Positions 51,501-61,736 of a stretch of DNA of 64,000 bases are shown here, piece after piece (position 1 is the first letter of the stretch; the number at the start of each line of letters is the position of its first letter). Location: positions 1,364,001-1,428,000 of the forward strand of contig CM074762.1 in NCBI GenBank assembly GCA_037355855.1, in the 5' to 3' direction. The notes under the pieces are model-generated. The model saw only the letters and a program-made list of their open reading frames with translations, had not been told where the DNA came from and did no database searches. This stretch comes from Pseudo-nitzschia pungens (Eukaryota > Bacillariophyta > Bacillariophyceae > Bacillariales > Bacillariaceae). The translations under genes and the position numbers were made by a program.

Positions 51501-52185
51501 ATAGAGGTGCGTCAGTATCGAATGAATATGATGTTATTAAAATCAACGTCTTTCAAACATGTCATTCGATAGATATGTACCTCGATATGTTATTTGATGT
51601 GTATCAGTATTGAATCAACATCTTTTTACTTGAGAGAATGAATCACCGTCTTAAATAATATTAGATAGATATGTATCAGTATTGAATAAACATGTTATTT
51701 GAATCAACGTTTACGAAGTATATGTTAGAACTGTCAGTTTGACGCATCATGGGCACTAATCATGGTTCGGACGTACAAGTGCGTAGGAGTTGAACATAAT
51801 ACATACTTATGGTATATACTATAAGTAGGTAGCCTTATCACTGAGGGCTAATAGCTCTCCCACACAACTCACAAACCTACATACGTAAAATACCTGGGTT
51901 AAGTAGTATCTTATGTAGAAAGCGATGCCTGATGTAACGTACCGTACAAGTAATCTTACCGGTACGACGACAGACGTTCAATCGCGAACTGTTCTCGATG
52001 AAAAATTCTGAAAGGAGACACACACCGACCAACCGCATCCCCTTGCTTGCATCCGCCTCTGCGATCGACGAAAACAAAATTCGTTTTGATGATTGCGCCC
52101 ATCGAAAAAAGCCGTCGGAATCATACTCTGCTGCCAATCGCCATCAAAATTGGAGTTCGAAAACGGAGTCCGACCCAAGGCAAGC

Positions 52186-54650
52186 ATGTGCGGGATAAAC
52201 CTGCGGGTGTGGAAAGACGAATCCTGCGAGTTTTGCCGTCGCCTGTTTGGTGATGACAACGACAGCGAAAAAAACGACGGCGTGGGCTCGATTCGCCAAA
52301 CCAACCTGCAACGGCGGGGCCCCGATGCGCGGGGGGTCGTGTCTTCGGTGAGCCATCCGGAGTGCCACGAGATTCGATGCGCGGCTTCCGTCCTGCAGAT
52401 GCGCTCCGAACTCAAGACACAGCCCGTCGCCTTTGTGCCGGCTTGGGCCGGGTCCGGAGACAACGACGGCGGCGGCGACGACGACGACGAACATCGAGAC
52501 GACGAGAGAGCCTACCTGTGCTGGAACGGAGAAATTTATCAGCAGCTACCGTCGCCATTGTCGCCATCGCAGCAATCCACGGACGAAGCCTTCCGGTACG
52601 ATGTCGCGGACACGAGCATCGTCGTTGACCACCTGGAATCGCCCCTCCGGTCGTTGTGCGAACCAACGGGGTACGAGATTGAGCCGGGTTGTCCCTCCGG
52701 TAAGGATGCGATGCAGCGTCACATTGCCGAAACCATGGGGCGCTTGTACAACGCCGAGTTTGCCTTTTGCGTCCTGACCCCCGATGGTGTCTGTTACGGA
52801 AGGGACGGGTGGGGGAGGCGATCCCTCTTGCTCTGGAACTGCCCCAACCAGTGCGGGTCCTTCCAGCTGGTGTCGGTGGCGGAGGAGCTTCCCCCGTCGC
52901 TCGCGGTGCCATCACCGGTTGTTCCCGAAGCGGGATCCGGGACCGAAACGCCAGCGCCAGTGTCAGTGTCAGCACCGGTCGCCAACGTCAATGTCGACGT
53001 CCATGCCAACCGCAACCACAAAAGCTCTGGAATGGACCGAGGTGCCCCCGGGCACGGTCCACCGCATTTTGTTTTCGCGATCGAACGAGCCACTGCCCGG
53101 AGTTCCGTATCCCGAGCCGGAGTTTTCGCTCACTCCCCTTCCGGAGCACCTTCCCCTTCCCCCGCTCCCCGAGACTATTTCCGACACAATAACAACAAAC
53201 GCAACAACAACAACGACAACGAACGCAACAACGCCAACGCCAACGCCAACACGGACGATATCCGATCGTCTCTGGAGGGCCTCGCTGGAGCTGGAATTCC
53301 ATCTGCTCAGGGCCGTGGAAATGCGCCTCGACCAGTCCTCGGAGCGGCGCTCCACGGGGGTCCTCTTTTCGGGGGGCGTCGATTCGGTGGTCCTGGCGGC
53401 GCTGGCGGCCGAGATTCTCTCGGCTCGGCACCGGACCGAGAACGAAAGGCTGGCGGCAGCAAGAGCAGCAGCAACAACAACAGCCATAACGAGACGCGGG
53501 GACGGGGAATCGGAGGTGGTTGCACCGGTCCCCATTCTGTATCTGTACAACGTCTCGTTTGGTCCGAATCCCGAAAAGAGTGCCGACCGCAAGGCAGCTC
53601 TGAAGAGCTACCAGACGCTCCGAGAAAAACACCACATCACGAAAAATAACGCAAACAGCAACAGCAACAGCAACAGCAGTGGATGCAATAATCAACCCGA
53701 TAGCAACGGCGACGGAGGGAACGGTATCCGGGGCAATGATGCAGATCCGGTGGACAACGACGAGGATTGCGACGTCAAGATTGTCTTTCGTGACATTGTT
53801 GTGGAGTGGGAAGACATATGCCGAGCGGAGCCTCACATTCGAACACTTTTGTCGCCCAAACACACCGTCATGGACGTGGTAAGTGCGTACCGATTGCAAT
53901 TCTTTGGGTCGGGAATTGGCGACAATTTCGTGCCGTTCATCTGGACATACATAATGTCACCTGAAGTTTCGACAACGTGCGCTTCGCATCACGGAAGCAT
54001 CGAATTCGATCTAACATTCGCTAGGCAATTCGCTACCACTTTCTCGTTTCAGAATATTGCCACAGCCTTGTGGTTTGCGAGCCGGGGAAAAGCAGCCGCA
54101 CACGCGATAGCGACATGCCACGAACATGATGGAAACAATAGTGACAGCAATGGCAATGGCGATGGCAACAGCGTACAGCGTCAGCGATAACGACGATCGA
54201 TCTCCCCGGGTCTTGCTCTTGGGAATGGGCGCGGACGAACTGATGGGTGGTTACGGCCGCCACCGCAAGGCACACGAAAGAGGGGGCTGGAACGAACTCC
54301 GGAGCGAGCTCACCATGGACCAGAATCGGCTTTGGGAACGGAATTGTGGCCGAGACGATCGATTGTGCTCGGACCACGGCCGCGAGGCAAGGTTTCCCTT
54401 CTTGGACGCCCACGTCGTGAGATTCTTGCAGAAAGCAATGGCGAGCGAGGACGGTCTGGTGTGCGACTTTAGCTTGCCCCCGGGAGTGGGCGACAAACGG
54501 ATTCTGAGACTCGTCGCGGAACGACTCGGATTGGACCACGCCAGCGGCTTGGTGAAGCGTGCCATTCAGTTCGGAAGTCGCATATCGCACCTGAGCGACA
54601 CGAAACGATTCGGAAGCCGACGCAAGGCAAAGGGTGTGACGAAGATATAG
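52186..54650 (+). CDS. ASNSD1-like asparagine-synthetase-domain protein, frame-interrupted
   Basis: ATG 52186 gives MCGINLRVW, so Cys2 would be the N-terminal glutamine-amidotransferase nucleophile. RRGPDARG and CWNGEIYQQL follow as in the family. The second half has the ATP PP-loop VLFSGGVDSVVLAAL, and later LLLGMGADELMGGYGRHRKA and SDTKRFGSRRKAKGV. The order and motifs fit ASNSD1, a eukaryotic relative of asparagine synthetase of uncertain function. A 174-bp phase-0 intron (53879-54052, GTAAGT ... TTTCAG) joins HTVMDV to NIATALWFASRGKAAAHA. Two +1 skips are needed. One is near 53023, before ALEWTEVPPGT; the other is at or before 54188 (CGA TAA), just ahead of NDDRSPRVLLLG. Long Asn/Ser/Gly low-complexity inserts make it longer than animal ASNSD1. 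Confidence 0.7.
53879..54052 (+). other. Intron of the ASNSD1-like gene
   Basis: A 174-bp GT-AG intron in phase 0. Its length is a multiple of three and it has no in-frame stop, so an unspliced reading also stays open. The spliced form gives the conserved ALWFASRG motif directly after TVMDV. Confidence 0.75.
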
Positions 54651-55375
54651 GCTAGAACGAAATGCAGGCATTGCAACCGAATGGGACTGGTGGCGATTCG
54701 TTGCTGATGATATGAAGAGGTACTGAATCAACGTTCCAAGATAGAAACAATAGAAGCTATTACCATACAAAAACATTTCCTCGATCACGAGATTTTCAAT
54801 TGTGAATAGAGTTAGAGCTTTCTACCATTTTGTAAAGTGAGATAGAAAAAGGAAGATGGCATGAGTAAAGCGCGTGTTCATTCATGGTAAGGTTTAATCG
54901 CACTGATGGATCTTTTTGCCTGTTTTTGCGAAGATAGTGTCACACGAGAGAGGGTGTCGAAGAAACTAAAGACGTTGTCGAATTTCTAGTCCCCAACACA
55001 GTACGTACTGTGTTACAGTGCGCGCGGACGATGATACTTCAACCAAGGGCTTCAGTAGGAGTACTACCGCGCGATTTCCGTCACCCAATCGTCTTGCCTA
55101 CGTGTAGCTATAGGGGTATGTAGGATGGAAGGTGTTGTGGAACAGACAAGTACGCGCATGAAAGTAACTAGTAGGTGTCGTATGAGGTCGACGGTATTTT
55201 TGTGTGATGTGTCAAATTTATGATGAGAATTGTGCTATCCAAAAGACGCTGACGAACGCCATCTGCATCCAAGAAAATCCTATCTGAAAGTACAATCTCA
55301 GCTTCGGCTTATTGCTTAGTTACATTCTTATCATAACACGGCCTAATCTCATTATCTTGTAGTGTGTGAAGAAAG
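54651..55375. other. Intergenic region upstream of the aldolase gene
   Basis: No gene is supported. A short palindromic element (CAGTACGTACTG) lies near 55000. The aldolase promoter should be at the right end. Confidence 0.5.
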
Positions 55376-56982
55376 ATGAAGTTCTCTCTTGCCTTTTTCC
55401 TTGCTTCGGCCGCCTCTTCGGCGTACGCCTTTGCCCCAGCTTCGGTCGGCAGAAACTCCCCTGTAACTGTGAAGGGAGGCATGAGCGACGACATCGGTAT
55501 TCCTTGCGAAGATGAATGCGCCATTGAAAAGTACCCCAACCTTCCGGAAAGCATCCACCCCGGTGTTCTTAGTGGAAAGGCGATGATGGATTTGTTGAAT
55601 CACGCCAAAGAGAACGGTAAGGACCGGAACATAGCTGTACACATTTTCGTAGAATTGGAGTCAGTATATCGATGCAACGCGGAATGATATCTTGACGTTT
55701 AAGCTATCCAAGAGTAACTCACCCTATTCGCTCCATTGTGACGGAATTGATGCACTATGATCGTACGTGTCATTGCAGGATATGCCATCCCTGCTGTCAA
55801 CTGTGTTTCCGAGTTCTGGAATCAACGCCTGCCTTGAGGCTGCACGTGCCAACGACGCCCCTATTATCATTCAATTCTCCTCTGGTGGTTCCCAATTTTA
55901 CGGAGGAAAGGGTCTTGACAATACCGATTACAGAGCCGCTATTGCCGGAGCCGTTAGTGGTGCCTTCCACACCAGAACTATGGCGGAACAATACGGTGTT
56001 CCCGTCATTCTTCACACCGATCACTGCTCGAAGCAGCTCCTCCCTTGGGTCGATGGTTTGATCGCCGCTTCGGAACGTTACCACAAAGTGCACGGAGAAC
56101 CTCTCTTTTCTTCTCACATGATTGATTTGTCTGAAGAGCCTCTCGAAGAGAACTTGGAAATTTGCGCCGAATATTTGGGTCGCATGGAAAAGATCGGACT
56201 CTTGCTTGAGATGGAACTCGGCATTACTGGGGGTGAAGAAGATGGTGTCGACAACAGTGACAGACCAGTCGAAGACTTGTACTCCTAAGCCTGAAGAAAT
56301 TTACCAGACATACGAAGAGCTAATGAAGGTCTCCGAGATGTTCACCGTTGCTGCCGCCTTCGGAAATGTACACGGAGTCTACAGTCCAGGAAATGTCAAA
56401 CTCGATCCTAAGATCTTGGACAAGGCACAAGATTACATTTCCGAGAAGCTCGGTGATGATGCCCCAGAAAACAAGATGCCTGTCTCGTTCGTATTCCACG
56501 GAGGTAGTGGTAGTGACGTTTCCGACATCCAAGAAGCAATTGGATATGGTGTCATCAAGATGAACATTGACACCGATACTCAATGGAGTTACTGGGAGGG
56601 AATTAAGAACTTCGAAGCCAAGTACCACGACTACTTGCAGGGGCAAATTGGAAACCCAGACGGAGAGGACAAGCCAAACAAGAAGTACTACGATGTACGT
56701 CCATTGTTATCCTCGTCACGAGAGCTATTCCTGAATTTTTGTTGCTTTCGCCGTTGCCTATGATTTGTCTTCGATTTTATTCCACTCCTAACCTGAAATT
56801 TCAACCCTTTCCCTTCATTTTCTTTTCAGCCTCGTGAATGTATGCGTGCCGCAGAAGTCAACACCGTCAAGCGTCTTGAGACTGCCTTCGCTGACCTCAA
56901 GTGTCAAAATATCCTTGGACTTGGAGAAACCAAGACCGCCGCAAACGTCCTCGGACCTCGCCGAGGAGGTCTTCCTGTATAG
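55376..56982 (+). CDS. Plastid class II fructose-1,6-bisphosphate aldolase
   Basis: Exons: 55376-55616, 55779-56694 and 56830-56982. The introns are phase 1 (162 bp) and phase 0 (135 bp), both GT-AG. The protein begins with a signal peptide ending AYA|FAPAS, the classic diatom plastid-import motif. The class II active site is visible: metal ligands in LHTDHCSKQ, GNVHGVY and VFHGGSGS, and substrate contacts in NIDTDTQW. The enzyme splits fructose-1,6-bisphosphate (or makes it) in the Calvin cycle; diatom plastids contain such class II enzymes. Exon 2 does not read in one frame. A +1 skip near 55811 is needed between AVNCVS and SSGINACLEAARAND. Another at 56286 (TCC TAA G) gives LYS-KPEEIY, as in homologues. 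After these two skips the coding length is a multiple of three (435 residues) and ends in a proper stop. Confidence 0.85.
55617..55778 (+). other. First intron of the aldolase gene
   Basis: A 162-bp GTAAGG ... TTGCAG intron in phase 1. It joins HAKENG to YAIPAVNCVS, a conserved aldolase stretch. Confidence 0.85.
56695..56829 (+). other. Second intron of the aldolase gene
   Basis: A 135-bp GTACGT ... TTTCAG intron in phase 0. It joins NKKYYD to PRECMRAAEVNTVKRLE. Confidence 0.85.
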
Positions 56983-57386
56983 AGAAGAAAACTGCTAACA
57001 AAACTATTTCACTGGAATGAGGATTTAGAATACACACATCTTTCCTTTTGAAATGAAACGGACCCTATTGAATACACATAACATAATCACGAGTTTCATA
57101 TTCAGCGATTTAGGGATACTATGAAGGTTGTTTCTAAATTTAAACCCTTGGTGTTCTTCTATTCTGTATTTTCATGCCGCAGGCGATACATCACGTAGAA
57201 ATATCGAAAAATGATATGACAACATGCACATGATTGCCAGACGTATTATGTATGCCATCTTATTTTCGACGAACTGGCAAAAGGACGATTTTTCAGAATA
57301 TAATTTTTGTGTGGAATTGCTGTTGTTATCATTGTTTTACCCCTTCAGTAACCGTGGATTTGCTCATCCTCTATCAGTCGCTACCC
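56983..57386. other. Convergent 3' intergenic region
   Basis: AT-rich sequence between the aldolase and the amino-acid transporter. No gene is recognised. Confidence 0.5.
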
Positions 57387-59240
57387 TCAGTCCCAATTAG
57401 CAATTGTTGCATACGAGGCCACTACTGTAGCAATTATACCAATAATTGAAACAAGATGGTTCATAAATCTCTCCGTAGCAGTAGAATCTTTAACAAGGCA
57501 GTTGTGCATCAGTGGAGGATACACCAAGGCAATAGGCATTCCAACAAGGCTGCCAAGTAGACTGACAACATTCCCGAGATATTCAATGGCAATGACGGCA
57601 ATGACTCCCAGAGAAATATTCAACAGTGCAGCAAAAATATTGCGATTATTGCATATGCCGTTTTCAATAGCACCGTCTGGATTTTGGTTCCTTTCAGCAG
57701 CACTTGTATGACTCCCAAACCTTTTTCAGTACCACTTCCAAAGCAGGGAACGCTTGCAACGGATATGTCAATATAACTGCGATTGAATACTGCAAATTGA
57801 ACCGACGTTGAAAAGTTTCCAGTAGGAAGCGACGGCTGTCAAAGCCGTCTGCACCTGATCCCCAAAAGTCGCCCAAACCACCAATGCAAAGAACATGTAA
57901 AACAACACAATGCATATCGTCACATTTTGGTTAACCATCGGAAATCGTTCACGGTCTTCTTTTTTGTACACTGCCTCTTGTAGCGGTACAACCAATGTTA
58001 TACTCCCTTCAAAAACAAAGAATGCCGTTCCTATGAACATAAACCATGCTGGTTGAATAGCAGGCAAAGACATGATGGACTCGAACATTGTTTCTTCTTT
58101 CTGTGCATATGAGTAAAGAAATGAGATTAGGAGGCAAGAGCCTAAGCCGTAGACAATCAAAATTGTTGCCACAACATTGAATGGTGTCAATCGCCTGATG
58201 TCGCTAATGCACGTGCAAGGGATCTCAATTAATAGCATTCCGATCAGAAAAAAAGACTTGGGGATTGCCACTCCAAATAGTGCTTGGCAGCTGGCATAGA
58301 GGTTTGCTGGAACGAAAATTAAGTACGTTAAACAAACACCAAATTGCATGGCTGCGATACCAAATTCAATTAGAAAGGCAAAGGATCCGAACGCTCGTCG
58401 TGCCAACTCAGGATAAGTCAAGAGCTTTGGTTTGAATTCTGTCAAAAGAGTAGCTTGTCGACCATCTTCAAAGAGAGTCGATCCTTGATTTGATGTGAGA
58501 TAACCGTTGGACTCATTTTTGCGACCCGACTCGTTATCGTCAGATCCGATGCCGTTGCCGGTTTCATGTTGTTGCAACATTATTTGAATTTCTCCCATGC
58601 GCTGAGCCAGAAATTGTTGCCGGGCGTCCTCAACCTTCCAGCACTGTAAAAGTCTATGTGCGCTGTAGATATACGCAAACGTGGCAATGATGAGCGATGG
58701 AATTGCACAAGCCCATCCAGCTTGCTGGAAGCCTTTCGGTAGATATAAAATTGCCGGACCTACAGTGCCTTTAACAATCCCAAAGATAGCCGCAATGATG
58801 GATCCACCTTCGACTTGGTCTGCCACTTCAAAGTCCTCGCCTTCTTGATCTATTTCTTCCTGGCTCGCAGCACCATCTTGAAGAAACAAATTTTGAAGCT
58901 TTCCGTAGTATGGAATACCTTTTTCACTCGAACGAGCTGGAGCACCACTGGCGACCGTCTGGCGACGACGTTTTCGACTCGATATCAAATGAAGGACTCC
59001 GCGACTGTCAACATATTCATCGCGTCCCAGTGTACCAACGGAATGCATCATGGCGGCACTAAAAGTGTCGTCTAGGAACAGACCGCGCAAGAGCCCGCGA
59101 CCATCGTCGTTTTGCCACTGGCTTTCTTTGCCACGGTCTTCAGTTCGGTCATGCGCATCGCCATGATTTGCGCCGTAAGACGAAGACAAAGCGCCTGACG
59201 ACAAGAGAGGCGTCACCCCGGATTTGAATTCATTGCTCAT
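57387..59240 (-). CDS. AAAP-family amino-acid transporter, frame-interrupted near the 3' end
   Basis: ATG 59240 opens a protein of about 616 residues. A polar N-terminal region of about 145 residues precedes the AAAP/SLC36-type core: GGSIIAAIFGIVKGTVGPAI, GFQQAGWACAIPSLIIATFA, LLTYPELARRAFG, then further helices to FALVVWATFGDQVQTALTA. The family couples amino-acid movement to protons at vacuole, lysosome or plasma membrane. The last quarter requires three +1 skips within 140 bp. The first, near 57833, leads to SLPTGNFSTSVQFA. The second, near 57790, leads to YSIAVILTYPLQAFPALEV. The third, at or before 57696 (TGC TGA), leads to the last helices, with LGVIAVIAIEYLGNVV, GMPIALVYPPLMHN and a final helix ending ANWD. 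Each shifted piece matches the family in order, so the gene itself is well supported. Confidence 0.82.
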
Positions 59241-59894
59241 GGATCACGTGGGCTACTGCGATGAAGTTTGATTTATCCTTGCGTTTTGATCTCGCAAATC
59301 TCATCAAACTCGTGAACGCAATGATTTTTGTCGTTGTTTTGACGAACTAGAGAAATTGATTCCAACGCTCTTTTCAGTTTTCACCTTCGTGAAGTTTGGC
59401 ATGTTCAAATTCGTATGATACACGTAAATACGCAAGCACTCGGAACTCGGAAGGAAGGATGAAGTAAGATTACCGTACATGAGAGTGTTTTTGCTGCAAG
59501 TTGGAAGTCGGAGTCTCAAAGTCTCTAAAGTCTCTGACATCTTCTACCGTAAGATTACCGGTACGTAACAATTACTACGTACTTCGTATTCTACAATCAT
59601 GACGAATGTGAGCGAGAAGTTTAATCACGATTGATAAAATAGAATATGCTGGAATAGGGTAAACGCAGTCCCACTTGAGAACGAAGCTACTTCGTAAAAG
59701 TTTATCTCAGAAAACATCATGTGATGAGAATAATCGTTGCCGTCGGGGATCGTTGCCTTGTAGTATCATTTAGTTGTTGAGATAGAAGAGTTCTCGACAT
59801 CTGGAGTCTGATACGGGTCTAGTGGTGGGGTAACATCAGAAAACGCTTTCAAAGAATTCTCGTTGAGTGAGTCAAGTGCGATGCAGTTAGTACC
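59241..59894. other. Intergenic region, no supported gene
   Basis: Divergent promoters are likely. GTAAGATTACCG motifs occur at 59464-59475 and 59549-59560. Nothing else is assigned. Confidence 0.5.
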
Positions 59895-60604
59895 ATGTCA
59901 ACAACAACGGTGCCTGCGACCGCAACGGCAACCTACATCGACCTCTCGTGCAAAGAGCTGTGGCAAGAAAAGAATGCCTTTTTTCCTAATAATTCTAACT
60001 TGGCCGCGGGTCTTTCGGCTGTCCTGCTTGTGTCCGCTTGCATAAATTGGAATTACTTGGGGGGCAATTCTCTTGCAAGAGGATGAGCTCGCTGGCAATG
60101 ATGGTAGAAGTCATCACTGGTTTCGAATTCCCCTGACTGGAGACGAGAAGAGGAACTCGGGCGAAAGTGTTGTTGATCCAAAAAAACAGGCTCTCCGAAG
60201 AAAGGAATGATTTCAACAGAGCTTAGGCTTTGAGAACAGGTTAGGTTTGTGAACCAAGTGCGACGCAGTGTGTGAATTAAGAGATGAGCAATGCGATAAA
60301 TAACGGCTCGATCTTCCAATTTTGAGATGAGTCCAATCAGCAACCACTACTCAAACGTATTCGATATTCGTTGATTCTAACAGGACCCTGGGATGACGCG
60401 GGAATTGTGATCCAAGAACACAAATTGTTGTTCTTTAGAAAAGGCAAGGTAGGTTCCAAAGAGTATTCAAATTGTTCTGTTTTGTCCTACGAACGGACGA
60501 TACCGATCGAAAATAGCACAAACAAGTGTGGGCGTTTGCAGCGGACATCAGGGGTCACCAAACCTCGACAAATATTACAACGAGAGTTCAGTGGCGTTGA
60601 TTGA
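59895..60604 (+). CDS. Possible small gene of unknown function, frame-interrupted
   Basis: ATG 59895 opens 63 codons with a hydrophobic segment (NLAAGLSAVLLVSACINW) and stops at 60084-60086 (GGA TGA G). A +1 skip there gives a further coding-looking frame (ELAGNDGRSHHWFRIPLTG) to a stop at about 60207. A later stretch at 60384-60446 (PWDDAGIVIQEHKLLFFRKG) sits between a TAACAG acceptor-like and an AAGGTAGG donor-like site. I could not join the pieces with confidence and recognise no family. It may be one gene with an intron, or chance. Confidence 0.25.
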
Positions 60605-60770
60605 ACAATTTTTTTTCTGACAATTACGCTGATCCTTTTCTTAATTTTACACATTGTCGCTTTTCTGAAAAACCACTGGCATGTACCGGTATCATTGTGT
60701 CGAGTAGTTTCGAATCTTAAGAAAGCCAGGAAGCCTAAAAGCATTTTGCCCGTTGGAAAGATGTGGTTTG

Positions 60771-61736
60771 TCATGACAACTCTTGTTGCGCTGCTTGTAA
60801 ATCCTCCGGAGGAGATAGATTCAGATAATTATCCACGGCCTGAATGGTATTGGACAGGTATTTCATCATGTCCAACAAGACCTCCTCAGTATCAGCTGTT
60901 CCACGAGCAGAGGAGGCATAAAAATCCCACTCCGCTAGAAAGTTGTCCCAGCAAATCCAGGCTTCGTTCCTGGCTCCGAATTGCAGCGTTTGTCGCTCAT
61001 TGACCGGATCCTTCTCCAAACTATCACGTCCTGGACCGTCATAACCCTTAGTGTAATAGACCAAAAAAGCATTCTGATCCAAAAATTTCTGCTTGTAGCT
61101 AACCTGGTCTGAATAAGCATCAAAGATGCGCTTGAAAGACTCTTCCCGAATCGGTATAGTAGCTGATCCCCTGCTACTATCTTTGGCAACAATTTTGAAA
61201 GAAAATTCTGTTTTTGATTTCGTAATCGTATCCAAAGGGCGCCCATTATCAGTGCTGCGTTGTTCTTCTTCTACACTTAGCCGCAATGATTCAAGGTTGT
61301 TCCGCAATGTTACCAGTGGTATCAACGCCGCAACTGTTCCAACCTTTGATGTATCAGCGCCGTTCGAAACCGGTAAGTTCCTCGCAAATGCTGGAGGTCC
61401 AGGCGATGATAATGCGGCAAAACCGAGTGCGGGTCCTGCTAGAAATTGGTGCGATATCATCGAAAACAATTTTCTCCGTGTTGATGATGATGTCCGATAA
61501 CTAACGTTGGAGACATTATTGCCCGTAGAGGATTCAGCCTTAAGAATGATGTCGGTCTCGGTCTCTCCAAGTTTTTTACTGGTTGCGCCATGATGAGTTC
61601 CTATTGATCGAGTTGTCGAAAAGTGCCAAGCATTAGTCGATGATATCCTTGATGCTGGGTGGAAGGCAAACATGGAGAGGAATAGAGCTGCAATCCGCAA
61701 TGGGATCCAACTATATCTAAGGGTTGGTGGCGCCAT
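60771..61736 (-). CDS. Plastid-targeted, probably thylakoid-lumen protein
   Basis: An intronless frame of 321 residues from ATG 61736. The N-terminus has a signal-peptide-like hydrophobic stretch (PLRIAALFLSMFAFHPA) ending near NAWHF, with an aromatic residue at the expected plastid cleavage site. A second signal follows near residues 85-118: RRKLFSM, a hydrophobic core (LAGPALGFAAL) and PAFARNLP. The twin Arg and A-x-A ending look like a thylakoid Tat signal. The mature part is helical with conserved-looking motifs (IPLVTLRNNLESLR, DPVNERQTLQF, WICWDNFLAEWDFYA). The overall plan recalls PsbQ/Psb31-like extrinsic photosystem proteins, but I cannot assign it to one. A possible alternative is another lumenal protein of unknown role. 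Confidence 0.55.
   Translation of the reverse strand: MAPPTLRYSWIPLRIAALFLSMFAFHPASRISSTNAWHFSTTRSIGTHHGATSKKLGETETDIILKAESSTGNNVSNVSYRTSSSTRRKLFSMISHQFLAGPALGFAALSSPGPPAFARNLPVSNGADTSKVGTVAALIPLVTLRNNLESLRLSVEEEQRSTDNGRPLDTITKSKTEFSFKIVAKDSSRGSATIPIREESFKRIFDAYSDQVSYKQKFLDQNAFLVYYTKGYDGPGRDSLEKDPVNERQTLQFGARNEAWICWDNFLAEWDFYASSARGTADTEEVLLDMMKYLSNTIQAVDNYLNLSPPEDLQAAQQELS

Larger units (their letters stand above)
50960..52185. other. Intergenic region with AT-rich repeats and a hairpin
   Basis: The stretch 51.24-51.75 kb is AT-rich and non-coding. Two tandem copies of a unit of about 60-65 bp, beginning GAATCACCGTCTTAAATA, lie at about 51378-51500, with diverged fragments to about 51730. 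A perfect inverted repeat with 11-bp arms lies at 51304-51329. Promoters of the MFS and ASNSD1-like genes should be at the two ends. Confidence 0.6.
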
